DNA of 64,000 bases from Infirmifilum lucidum (GTDB lineage Archaea; Thermoproteota; Thermoprotei; Thermofilales; Thermofilaceae), in NCBI RefSeq assembly GCF_014876775.1, contig NZ_CP062310.1, forward strand, positions 310,001 to 374,000. Reading direction: 5' to 3'. Under the pieces are notes generated by a model that saw nothing but the letters and a program-made list of their open reading frames with translations, did not search any database and was not told the DNA's origin. Below are positions 26,374 through 34,015 of the stretch, in pieces (position 1 is the first letter of the stretch; each line of letters opens with the position of its first letter). Made by a program: the position numbers and the translations under genes.

Positions 26374-26395
26374 ATGAGCACTACTTTACATGTTT

Positions 26396-26434
26396 ATATA
26401 AACTTTTCTTTATTTTAAAAGGAAAAGTTTATAT
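26396..26434. promoter_or_regulatory. Symmetric divergent promoter: 13-bp inverted BRE/TATA repeat
   Basis: ATATAAACTTTTC (26396-26408) and GAAAAGTTTATAT (26422-26434) are perfect reverse complements separated by 13 bp. Read outward, each arm is a purine-rich BRE followed by TTTATAT. The right box ends 24 nt before the ATG at 26459 and the left box 22 nt before the GTG at 26373, so both genes should be leaderless. A dimeric regulator binding the dyad would control both; the divergent GfcR-like protein is the obvious candidate (inference). Confidence 0.7.
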
Positions 26435-26458
26435 GGATTTATCTTGAATATGATAACG

Positions 26459-27187
26459 ATGGGCTCTAGGAGAGTAGACGAGGTACTAGCACAGCTCGTG
26501 TGCCAGAAGGCCCTCCACGCGCTCAGGGCATACGTCCAGCCGCGCGTGATACTCGAGGCCCTAAGCGCGAGGGGGCTGGAGCTCTCGCCTGTAGACCTGA
26601 GCCGGTACCTGAGCGGGTCTGTCCTGCCGGCCCCCGAGAAGGCCTACGCTATACTTGACATAATCTACCGCAGCGGGCTTGTAGGGGAGGCCTTCCGGAG
26701 GGCAGTAGAGGTGGACTCGCAGGGTATAGTCAACGTGCCACTTATAGCCTACAACGCCCAGCTACTCGACCTCGCGGCGTCAGTCGCCTACGCCCTGTTC
26801 AGGGGCAGGGTCGACGTAGTCGTCACGGCGGCGACCAACGGCATACCTCTCGCCGCGCTCGCCTCCTCCTTCCTCGGCACCAGGCTAGCTGTCGCCAGGA
26901 GGGAGCGCGAGAGCCCGACGCTCAAGTACCTGGAGGCAGACCTCTTACTCAGAGACCCTCCCTCCTACGTCCACCTGTACATGCCGGCCGACATGCTGAG
27001 GGGCGGCGACAGAGTCTTAATCGTAGACGACTTGTTCCGCACGGGCAGGACTCTCAGAGCCCTCGTCAATATAGCCGCGAAGGCCGACGCACGGGTTGTG
27101 GGCGGCGTATCGATGGTCGCTCTCGGGGAGGCGTGGCGCGAGGCCGTGCCGGCAGGCTCTGAGTTCGTGGCCCTCTTGAGGCTGTAG
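26459..27187 (+). CDS. GfcR-like regulator: helix-turn-helix plus PRTase-fold domain
   Basis: About 242 residues. The N-terminal 60 residues form a helix-turn-helix (VDLSRYLSGSVLPAPEKAY). The remainder is a PyrE-like phosphoribosyltransferase fold with the PRPP loop VLIVDDLFRTGRT. This layout matches archaeal PyrE-like regulators such as GfcR, where the PRTase domain is thought to sense a metabolite. TTG 26444 and ATG 26450 are in frame, but the ATG at 26459 fits the TATA spacing. It is divergent from the ECF operon and probably its regulator. Confidence 0.75.
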   Translation: MGSRRVDEVLAQLVCQKALHALRAYVQPRVILEALSARGLELSPVDLSRYLSGSVLPAPEKAYAILDIIYRSGLVGEAFRRAVEVDSQGIVNVPLIAYNAQLLDLAASVAYALFRGRVDVVVTAATNGIPLAALASSFLGTRLAVARRERESPTLKYLEADLLLRDPPSYVHLYMPADMLRGGDRVLIVDDLFRTGRTLRALVNIAAKADARVVGGVSMVALGEAWREAVPAGSEFVALLRL

Positions 27188-27416
27188 TGTTTCTGCAGGT
27201 CTGGAGGCAGAGTCTAGAGAGTGCCCAGAGCTGGCTTCTGCTGGCAGGTCGATGTCCTCTTCAATGACGGCGAAGTTGCAGTAGTCGAAGTCGAGTAAAG
27301 CACTAGGGAGGGTACTAGCGAGTTCCGATGATGGGAGAGCTAGGTATAGTAGTTTACGGGAGTATTCTGGGTAGCACCAAAGTTTAATTACTTAGGCTGG
27401 TGACAATGTGGTGGCA

Positions 27417-28121
27417 ATGAAGAAAAGTAATGTGTTGTTTGTCGTTGATTATGACGGAACACTTGCCCCCGAGAACTCTCCTGCTGACCCGCGCGTAATC
27501 GAGGACTTGTCGCGCTTGAAGAGCACGCACAGCTTTAAACTCGTCCTAGCTACAGCTAGACCAGAAGCTGATGCCTGGAGGTTTATAAAGAGGGTTGATG
27601 TCTTCGACGCCTTGATACTTGAGCTAGGATCCGTTATCTACTTCACAGCTGAAAGCCCCACCCTGAAGGGCGGGGAGGGGGTCAGCTCTAGAGAGCTCGT
27701 CATCTTTAAGCCGGGGGGCTGGGAAGAGCTCATCGATATTGTTTCCCGCGAGGTGCCTCCAGTGAACAAGGGAGAAGTGCTATACTACTTCGACCAAGAC
27801 TGGCTGGCAAGGGCCGAGAAGGTTGCTACAGGGGTTAGCACGGCTTTGCTGGAAATAAAGAAGGTCGGCTCTAGAACATACGTTTTCGCCCCTAGGGGGC
27901 TTGACAAAGGCGTTGGCCTTTCTAGGCTTCTAAGGCTGGCTAGATGGAAGCATCGAGTTGTCGCAATCGGGGATAGTGCGTCAGATCTCCCTCTATTCGA
28001 GCTAGCTAGCATCCGAGTAGCTGTTGCCAATGCAGACGAGTCTCTTAAGAGAAGTGCCGATTACGTCACTAGTGGGGAGCGGGGAGAAGGCGTTATCGAA
28101 GCTGTAAAAAAATTAATTTAA
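27417..28121 (+). CDS. HAD-IIB (Cof-type) phosphatase
   Basis: About 234 residues. Motif I is FVVDYDGTLAPE, motif II LATAR, and the C-terminal motif IV region VVAIGDSASDLPLF has the GDxxxD pair of Cof-type phosphatases. The size fits archaeal phosphoglycolate phosphatase or sugar-phosphate phosphatases. In-frame GTGs at 27408 and 27411 precede the ATG. It ends 9 bp from the convergent PTS IIC-IID gene, so a sugar-phosphate substrate is plausible. Confidence 0.78.
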   Translation: MKKSNVLFVVDYDGTLAPENSPADPRVIEDLSRLKSTHSFKLVLATARPEADAWRFIKRVDVFDALILELGSVIYFTAESPTLKGGEGVSSRELVIFKPGGWEELIDIVSREVPPVNKGEVLYYFDQDWLARAEKVATGVSTALLEIKKVGSRTYVFAPRGLDKGVGLSRLLRLARWKHRVVAIGDSASDLPLFELASIRVAVANADESLKRSADYVTSGERGEGVIEAVKKLI

Positions 28122-28130
28122 ATTTGTTCT

Positions 28131-29735
28131 TTATCCTAGAATTCCTAGGATTGCCAGGATGAAGGCTACGAGGAATAGTACTACTACGGCTTTGCCGTAG
28201 CTGTAGCCTTTATACTTGATGAGCCAGTATGTGAATAGCGTGAAGAGTAATGGGAGCAAGGAAGGCATCAGCTGGTCTAGTACCGGTTGTAGTTTTATGG
28301 CCTGCCCGCCATAGGCTGCTAGAACTATCGGGGTTGTTGCTCTGACGTATGTGGCTGTTATTCCTCCCATTATCGCCATTGCGAAGCCTGTTATCGCTTC
28401 CCTGAAGACTTTCAGCACCTCTCCCTTTAACACTTCCGCCATGGATAAACCGTATCTGTACCCGTAGACGAGAGTATAGTACTTCACAGCCCATGACACA
28501 GGTATCCAAATTAGGAGCGCTATTATCGGTCCCAGGATATTACGCTGAACACCTAGAGAGGCCCCCAGTAGGAATGCTATAGGCAGTATTGTGAACCACA
28601 TTATAGAGTCGCCTAGGCCTGCAAAGGGCCCCATGAGTGCAGTTTTAATGCCGCGTATTGTGTCCTGGTCTGCCCCCTGCTCTTCGAGTGATATGACCAT
28701 TCCGTATATCGCGTTGTGTAGGTGTGGCTCTGTGTTGTAGAACTCGTTGTGAAGCCTGAGCCATGACTTGATCTCTTCAGGGTCTTTTCGCAACTTCTTT
28801 TCCACTTCAAGCATGCCATGTGCGAATCCCGTTCCCATCATTCTCTCGTAGTTCCAGGAGGATTGAATAAACCATGAAACACCAAACCACCGCAGGAAGT
28901 CTCTTGCCGTCGCCTTGCCAGTTGGAGGGGTAACTGTCGAAGAAGATTCTGTACCTTCAAGAACCTCTCTGTGGGTAAAGAGGTATAGAGCAAAGATTAT
29001 TGAGCCAGCTATGAGTGCTATGGCTAGTAGGCTCAGCTTTAGGTAAGCGGCAAGGGCGAATCCGAGAATATAGAAGGCTATGTTTCTCCTGGAGAGCATC
29101 ATCTTCATCATTATTGCAGCACCTAGAGCTGGGAGCACAGCTCCAGCAACGCCCATAGCGTCCCAGAACCTTATAGTCAGGGGGCCTACATGGATCACTT
29201 GCAATGAATCAATGAAAGCCTTGACACCTTGAGGATTGATGGCAAGTGCTCCTACAAACCCCCAGATGGGGATGGCCCTGCTGAGGCCCCAAGGAACAGC
29301 ACCTACTATGTTTATCAACGGTATTGCTCCGAAGTTTCCTCTCTCGATTTCTCTGTCAGCCCAGTGGGTGAATACTGCGTCAAAAGACCTTACCACTATT
29401 TCGAGGTTCATTGTGAGAACTGCTATAGGTATAGCTAGAGGAACCGCGGCTTCAGGTTTCAGGCCTGTAGTTATGGCTACGACTACAGATGCTATTGTCC
29501 CAGTTGCAGCTTCGGGTACTGTTCCTCCACCGATAGTGAAGAGACCTGCAAATACAAACTCTAGAAGTGCCCCTACTACTAGACCTGTTATCGGGTCTCC
29601 TAGAATTAACCCTGTGAGCGTCCCAGCAACTACTGGTCTCCAGATGCCTAGGGGTGTTACCCATATGTAGTCGAGGCCGAATATAAAGGCGAGGAGGCCA
29701 AGCAATCCGACTTCAAAAGATCCTAGTGCTGTCAT
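28131..29735 (-). CDS. PTS permease, mannose family, fused IIC-IID
   Basis: A 534-residue membrane protein. Residues about 1-250 are a mannose/sorbose-type EIIC (PVVAGTLTGLILGDPITGL; FTIGGGTVPE; AIPIAVLTMNLE). Residues about 275-534 are EIID (WFIQSSWNYERMMGTGFA; FYNTEPHLHNAIYGMVI; MGPFAGLGDSIMWF). These are separate polypeptides in the usual bacterial systems; here they are one. It is the sugar channel, working with IIA and IIB encoded divergently. The start ATG lies about 25 nt from a minus-strand BRE/TATA (leaderless). Confidence 0.92.
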   Translation of the reverse strand: MTALGSFEVGLLGLLAFIFGLDYIWVTPLGIWRPVVAGTLTGLILGDPITGLVVGALLEFVFAGLFTIGGGTVPEAATGTIASVVVAITTGLKPEAAVPLAIPIAVLTMNLEIVVRSFDAVFTHWADREIERGNFGAIPLINIVGAVPWGLSRAIPIWGFVGALAINPQGVKAFIDSLQVIHVGPLTIRFWDAMGVAGAVLPALGAAIMMKMMLSRRNIAFYILGFALAAYLKLSLLAIALIAGSIIFALYLFTHREVLEGTESSSTVTPPTGKATARDFLRWFGVSWFIQSSWNYERMMGTGFAHGMLEVEKKLRKDPEEIKSWLRLHNEFYNTEPHLHNAIYGMVISLEEQGADQDTIRGIKTALMGPFAGLGDSIMWFTILPIAFLLGASLGVQRNILGPIIALLIWIPVSWAVKYYTLVYGYRYGLSMAEVLKGEVLKVFREAITGFAMAIMGGITATYVRATTPIVLAAYGGQAIKLQPVLDQLMPSLLPLLFTLFTYWLIKYKGYSYGKAVVVLFLVAFILAILGILG

Positions 29736-29823
29736 ACAAGTTTTTTGCGATGTAATTTCTTATAAACCTTTTTTAAATAGCAAAGATGATATAGCGAGGT
29801 TGTTTTCATAACAGTGTCAAAGG
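29736..29823. promoter_or_regulatory. Divergent promoter of the PTS gene block
   Basis: On the minus strand AAAAAGGTTTATA (complement of about 29761-29773) is a BRE/TATA about 25 nt from the IIC-IID ATG. On the plus strand a T/A-rich TTTTTTAAATAG (29771-29780 region) can serve the 29824 gene, 43 nt ahead of its ATG. The two elements overlap, so the two directions are probably controlled together. Confidence 0.45.
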
Positions 29824-30708
29824 ATGGCTAAAAGAGTATTAGACTTAACTGGAAGAGAGTTAGCTAGTATAAGTGCAAGAGAGTTTAAAGATGCCGTTAA
29901 AGCCTCAGAGGGGAGAGTAGTCGCCGCAGAGGTCGTTGTCGCTTCCAAACCTCTAGTTGACGGAGTGTCTAATGTCGAGCTCGCCGCACGGTTCGGTGCA
30001 GACATCCTCATACTGAACATGTACGATGCTCTCAATCCTAGCGTTGAAGGTGTACCAGAGGTACTTGCGTCTTTACAGGGCATAGCAGAGTTTGTCCAGA
30101 GGTTTGTTGGAAACAACCTCGAGCCTGTTGAAGAGGGGTTGATTCCTGAGGGAAGGAGGCTCTCTGAGAAGACTGTTAAACGGAGCATTGAGCTAGGCTC
30201 AAGGCTTATAGTAGTCACTGGAAATCCCGGCCTCGGTGTTACCTGGGATAAAATAGCTGTGGGAGTTGAGAAGACTGTAAGTATTACTGGAACTCGTGCT
30301 CTCGTGTTCGGTGGTAAGATGCACAGTGGGGGGTTAAAAAACGAGAAAATGTACGATTTAGCGCTTATCGAGAGAGTAATGTCTAGTGGTGCTGATGGAG
30401 TACTTGTTCCAGCCCCATTTACAGTTCCTGGAGCCTCTCCAGAAAACATCGAAAAAGTTGTCTCACTCGCCGAGAAATACGACGCTTTAGTTATGTGTAC
30501 TATCGGGACATCCCAGGAGGGGAGTCCCAAGGAGGTTATTAGGAGTATAGCGTTACACTCCAAAGCCTGTGGATGTGATATTCACCACATAGGCGATTCA
30601 GGTTACTCTATGGGCGTCGCTATACCGGAGAATATTTTGGAGCTCTCACTTGCAGTTAGAGGCGTTAGACACACATATAAGAGAATATCAATGTCCCATC
30701 TGAGGTGA
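29824..30708 (+). CDS. PTS-associated TIM-barrel-like protein (PEP phosphonomutase-like)
   Basis: A 294-residue cytoplasmic protein with alternating beta/alpha pattern: VVAAEVVVASKPLVDG, FGADILILNMYD, RLIVVTGNPGLGVTW, ALVFGGKMHSGG, ADGVLVPAPFTVPG, DALVMCTIGTSQEG. I recall relatives annotated as PEP phosphonomutase-like/DUF7916 beside mannose-family PTS genes in Firmicutes. Function is not established. It is first in the operon with IIA, IIB and the dehydrogenase, so a role in handling the imported sugar phosphate is likely. Confidence 0.65.
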   Translation: MAKRVLDLTGRELASISAREFKDAVKASEGRVVAAEVVVASKPLVDGVSNVELAARFGADILILNMYDALNPSVEGVPEVLASLQGIAEFVQRFVGNNLEPVEEGLIPEGRRLSEKTVKRSIELGSRLIVVTGNPGLGVTWDKIAVGVEKTVSITGTRALVFGGKMHSGGLKNEKMYDLALIERVMSSGADGVLVPAPFTVPGASPENIEKVVSLAEKYDALVMCTIGTSQEGSPKEVIRSIALHSKACGCDIHHIGDSGYSMGVAIPENILELSLAVRGVRHTYKRISMSHLR

Positions 30709-30714
30709 GTAGAG

Positions 30715-31155
30715 TTGAAGTTGGTCTTGGCATCCCATGGAGGTCTAGGATGCGAGATGATAAGGGCGGTAGCTATGATACTCGGAGTCTCTGTGCTAGA
30801 GAAGGCTAAATGTGTAGAGTTACTAGAAGGCGAGAGCCTTGAAAACTACTATGAAAAATTGTCCAAGAGTGTGGACGGGGAAACAATTGTTCTATGCGAC
30901 TTGTTTGGTGGGACTCCCAGCAGAGCCGCACTTATGCTCTTACAGGAGGGTAAAGTCAAAGCAGTACTAACAGGCTTCAACATGGCCATGGTTATTGACT
31001 TACTATCTAATGGAGCCTCCAGTGCAGAGGACGCTGCGAAAAGCGCTAGAGACGCTGGCTTGCAGGGCATTAGGGCATTCATAGGCCCTAGCCTAAGTGA
31101 AGTTACGGAGAGCCCAGGGGAGTCTTTTTATCGAAAAAATAAAGAGCAGATTTAA
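30715..31155 (+). CDS. PTS EIIA component, mannose family
   Basis: A 146-residue EIIA of the Man type. VLASHGGLG contains the phosphorylation site His8, and VLCDLFGGTPSRAALML is the conserved second motif. It takes phosphate from HPr and gives it to EIIB. The TTG start is preceded by GAGGTGAG at about 30702-30709. It lies 6 bp after the previous gene. Confidence 0.93.
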   Translation: MKLVLASHGGLGCEMIRAVAMILGVSVLEKAKCVELLEGESLENYYEKLSKSVDGETIVLCDLFGGTPSRAALMLLQEGKVKAVLTGFNMAMVIDLLSNGASSAEDAAKSARDAGLQGIRAFIGPSLSEVTESPGESFYRKNKEQI

Positions 31156-31173
31156 CAGGTGAAGTATGTGTCT

Positions 31174-31677
31174 ATGCAACAGAAGAATATTTTCATTAGA
31201 ATAGATGACCGCTTTATACACGGTCAAGTGACTGCTGCCTGGACGAAAAAAGTTGGAGCTACATCTATATGGGTTGTAAATGACAAAATTGCAGGAAACC
31301 CAGCCCTCAAACAGCTCCAGATAATGCTAGCACCTCCAGGAGTCTCTGTCGCTGTTTTGAAAATCGAGGAGGCTGTTGAGAAAATTAAAAACCTCAAAAA
31401 TAATGAGAAAGTTTTAATGTTATTTGAGAACCCTGTAGACGTCCTGGCATTTCTCGAGAAATCGGGCGTCAAGGTGGATTCTGTCCAATTGGGTCAAATG
31501 GGGTATAGAGCTGGAAGAGTAAAAATCGAGAAAACATTCGATATTGGCCCCGAAGACCACAAGGCACTCTTAAAACTGTTGGATATGGGGGTGAAACTCT
31601 ACTACCAGCAACTTCCAGACTTTCCGCCAAAGCCTGTAGACATGGAGCAGAAGATTAGAAGCCTAAGACTTGGGTGA
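31174..31677 (+). CDS. PTS EIIB component, mannose/sorbose family
   Basis: About 167 residues. FIRIDDRFIHGQVTAAW holds the RxDxRxIHGQ phosphorylation loop with His16. The SIWVVND and VQLGQMGYR segments are also typical. The ATG at 31174 has AGGTG at the right distance; a GTG at 31159 is in frame but would place the ribosome-binding site inside the gene. It receives phosphate from EIIA and donates it to the sugar. Overlaps the following gene. Confidence 0.93.
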   Translation: MQQKNIFIRIDDRFIHGQVTAAWTKKVGATSIWVVNDKIAGNPALKQLQIMLAPPGVSVAVLKIEEAVEKIKNLKNNEKVLMLFENPVDVLAFLEKSGVKVDSVQLGQMGYRAGRVKIEKTFDIGPEDHKALLKLLDMGVKLYYQQLPDFPPKPVDMEQKIRSLRLG

Positions 31678-32798
31678 TTAAACTGAGGCTTCGAGTGGGC
31701 CTTATAGGTTCTGGCTGGTCTGCCAATGCCCAGGCTTGGGCTTTACGCGCTCTAAGATTTACCGTACGCGAAGACGGGTTCCCTGAAGTAGAGCTCGTAC
31801 GTGCTATGAGCTCAACTCCCTCGAAGATAGAGTCTTTCGCTAGACAGTTTGGCTTTAAAGAGTGGACAACTAAGGAGGGGGACTTTTTCAAGGGCGATCT
31901 TGATGTCGTGATAATAGCTTCTCCTAACAATACACACGCGTACTACGCGTCGAGAGCCATAGAATCTGGTGCTGACATCATTGTTGAGAAGCCTTTCACA
32001 GTAACAGTTGAAGAAGCAAGAGAGATTGTATCTAAAGCCAAGAAGAGTAGGAGGAGAGGCGCAATATGCCTGGTTAGCCGGCTTCTACCAGCCTCTGTGG
32101 TTACTAGAGAGTTGATAAGTAGGGGAGAAATAGGGGAGATACGAGAATTCAGAGCTGTCATAGCGCATGCAAAGCACGCTTATGCAGATACACCTTTTGA
32201 GTGGCGTATGAGTAGAGAGGTCGCAGGAGGAGGAGTATTTGCCGACCTTGGTGTTCACCCCCTAGACCTCTCAGAAAACCTTACTGGGCTTAAGGTAAAG
32301 CGGATATGGGGTAGGACATATACACTGGTAAGTGAGAGGTTTGACCCACGCGTAGGGCAAAAAGTGAAAGTAGACACTGAAGACGTGGGGTTTGCAGTAC
32401 TCGAGTTTGAGAATGGTGGTGTCGGTAGCATTGAAGCCTCTAAGGTTTCACCAGGCTTCGAGGAGCAAATGAGGATAGAAATTCACGGAGACAAAGGAGG
32501 TATCCGCTTCTCAATAACTGAGCCCCAAACGATCTATATTTTTAAGAGGGGAACATCTAGAGTCGAGAAAGTAACGAGGGGTTTTGAGGATATTTACCCG
32601 TGGCTTATATGGCCTGCACCTAAAAGTTTTGAAGGCTGGGTTTATGCCTACCTTATTCTACACAAGAACTTCATCGACAATGTTTCAGGGCTCCGGGAGA
32701 GCACTGTACCAACCTTGGAGGATGGGCTCCGGAGCCAAGTCCTTCTAAGTAGTTTCTACGAATCAAGCACAAAGGGAGAACCTATCGATCTAGAGTAG
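31674..32798 (+). CDS. Gfo/Idh/MocA-family sugar dehydrogenase
   Basis: A 374-residue NAD(P)-dependent oxidoreductase. The Rossmann motif GLIGSGWSANAQAWAL, IASPNNTHAYYASRAI, the family hallmark VEKPFTVTV (EKP), and GGGVFADLGVHPLDL are present. The GTG start overlaps the EIIB stop by 4 bp, so it is translationally coupled to the PTS and probably acts on the imported sugar or its phosphate. Substrate unknown. It overlaps the convergent ceramidase-like gene by 9 bp. Confidence 0.88.
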   Translation: MIKLRLRVGLIGSGWSANAQAWALRALRFTVREDGFPEVELVRAMSSTPSKIESFARQFGFKEWTTKEGDFFKGDLDVVIIASPNNTHAYYASRAIESGADIIVEKPFTVTVEEAREIVSKAKKSRRRGAICLVSRLLPASVVTRELISRGEIGEIREFRAVIAHAKHAYADTPFEWRMSREVAGGGVFADLGVHPLDLSENLTGLKVKRIWGRTYTLVSERFDPRVGQKVKVDTEDVGFAVLEFENGGVGSIEASKVSPGFEEQMRIEIHGDKGGIRFSITEPQTIYIFKRGTSRVEKVTRGFEDIYPWLIWPAPKSFEGWVYAYLILHKNFIDNVSGLRESTVPTLEDGLRSQVLLSSFYESSTKGEPIDLE

Positions 32799-34010
32799 AT
32801 CCACTATACTTTTCTTGATCTTCTCGAAGGAGCTCTCGCTAACGAACTGTGCTAGTCTTTCATAGAATACCCCCTCTTCTGGATTTGATAGATAACCAAG
32901 GTACCCGTTTGTATATGAGAAAAGTAGAAGGTTTTTAACACCTTTCTTTTCTGCAACCTCGGCCAGCTCCTCATAGACGTTCATGTGAACCTCAAACGGC
33001 ACTGTTACAATAGAAGTATCCTCCATCCTTAGAAGTTGAAGCCGTGCAATATCTCTTGAAGGGTAGCCCGGACAGTCTATTAACTTGCTGAGCAACATTA
33101 AGCCTTCGTGCATAGATTCGCGAACTCTGTTGCTCCCTGTAGCCGGTAACTCAGACTTTAAAGTTGAGAGTATTTCCTCTGGGTTGGTTAGTTCAGCCTC
33201 TACTTCTTCGTACTTGTAAGATATATCGCCGGATAACGTCGTGCAATTTTCAGGCTTGGCTTCGATCTGGTCAGCTAGCAAGTAGCCGATCCTCCGGGCT
33301 TCATCAAACGTCTGTGACTTACGCGTGAAACGCGTAGAAATATTGCCGGCTGCACCATTGAAGAAAAGAACACCCTTTAAAACACTAAGTGATTTCAGAC
33401 GTTCAACAGTGTAGCCGATGAAGTCAGAAGAGATTAAGAGGTTTTCGGGCCCCAGTACAGTGGGGTGGATACCTGTATTGAAGAGGAGAATTTCCGAGGA
33501 AGTAGTTGTAAAAATCAATGAGTATGCGGGCAGTGTCTGGTATCTCATGGGATTATTCCTGTCTGTAGCTACACCTTGAACTAAAGACTTGCAAAGGTAT
33601 ATAGAGCTTGGCTGGACAGGATTGGTCTCTGAGAATAAGTTTTCGATTACACCTAGGAAGTGCGAATAGGAGTCAGGATCGAAAACATCTTCGCAGAATG
33701 TAAGTAGAGGGGATCTAAACAGTGTGGCTGGAGCAGAGTGAGTGTGTGTTGCCGAAATAATCAGGATGTTGTTGCCAAACGTCTGATTAGCAATTCTTAA
33801 AATATCTGAGTACATTTGATTGTCAACTCCTAGGAGGTCTAAGCTGACAGCCACTACTAGTCTTCCGGAGTCTTCTATGATTACTACCCTTGCAAATATG
33901 TCGTCGTGCACTCCTTGAGACTTCCCTGTTCGCGTAATATACCCGGCCAGGGGATGCCCTACGGGGTTAGGCGGCGTGATAGGTTTCTCGGAGAAGCAAG
34001 CCCTCGGCAT
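32790..34010 (-). CDS. Neutral/alkaline ceramidase-family hydrolase
   Basis: About 406 residues. The frame is open to 34463, but that part overlaps glmS; the ATG at 34010, 5 bp after the GlmS-like stop, is the start. NPVGHPLAGYITR and IISATHTHSAPATLF (HTHS, zinc ligands) are hallmarks of the neutral/alkaline ceramidase family, zinc amidases that cleave N-acyl bonds. No signal peptide is visible, unlike secreted ceramidases. It is third in the operon nagA, glmS-like, this gene, suggesting an amidohydrolase for an amino-sugar derivative rather than ceramide. Confidence 0.75.
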   Translation of the reverse strand: MPRACFSEKPITPPNPVGHPLAGYITRTGKSQGVHDDIFARVVIIEDSGRLVVAVSLDLLGVDNQMYSDILRIANQTFGNNILIISATHTHSAPATLFRSPLLTFCEDVFDPDSYSHFLGVIENLFSETNPVQPSSIYLCKSLVQGVATDRNNPMRYQTLPAYSLIFTTTSSEILLFNTGIHPTVLGPENLLISSDFIGYTVERLKSLSVLKGVLFFNGAAGNISTRFTRKSQTFDEARRIGYLLADQIEAKPENCTTLSGDISYKYEEVEAELTNPEEILSTLKSELPATGSNRVRESMHEGLMLLSKLIDCPGYPSRDIARLQLLRMEDTSIVTVPFEVHMNVYEELAEVAEKKGVKNLLLFSYTNGYLGYLSNPEEGVFYERLAQFVSESSFEKIKKSIVDLL

Positions 34011-34015
34011 CCCCG

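Noticed and set aside
27188-27416. A 25-codon frame ending VDVLFNDGEVAVVEVE
   Set aside because: Protein-like ending but too short, no start signal and no family; possibly a gene relic, not strong enough to annotate.
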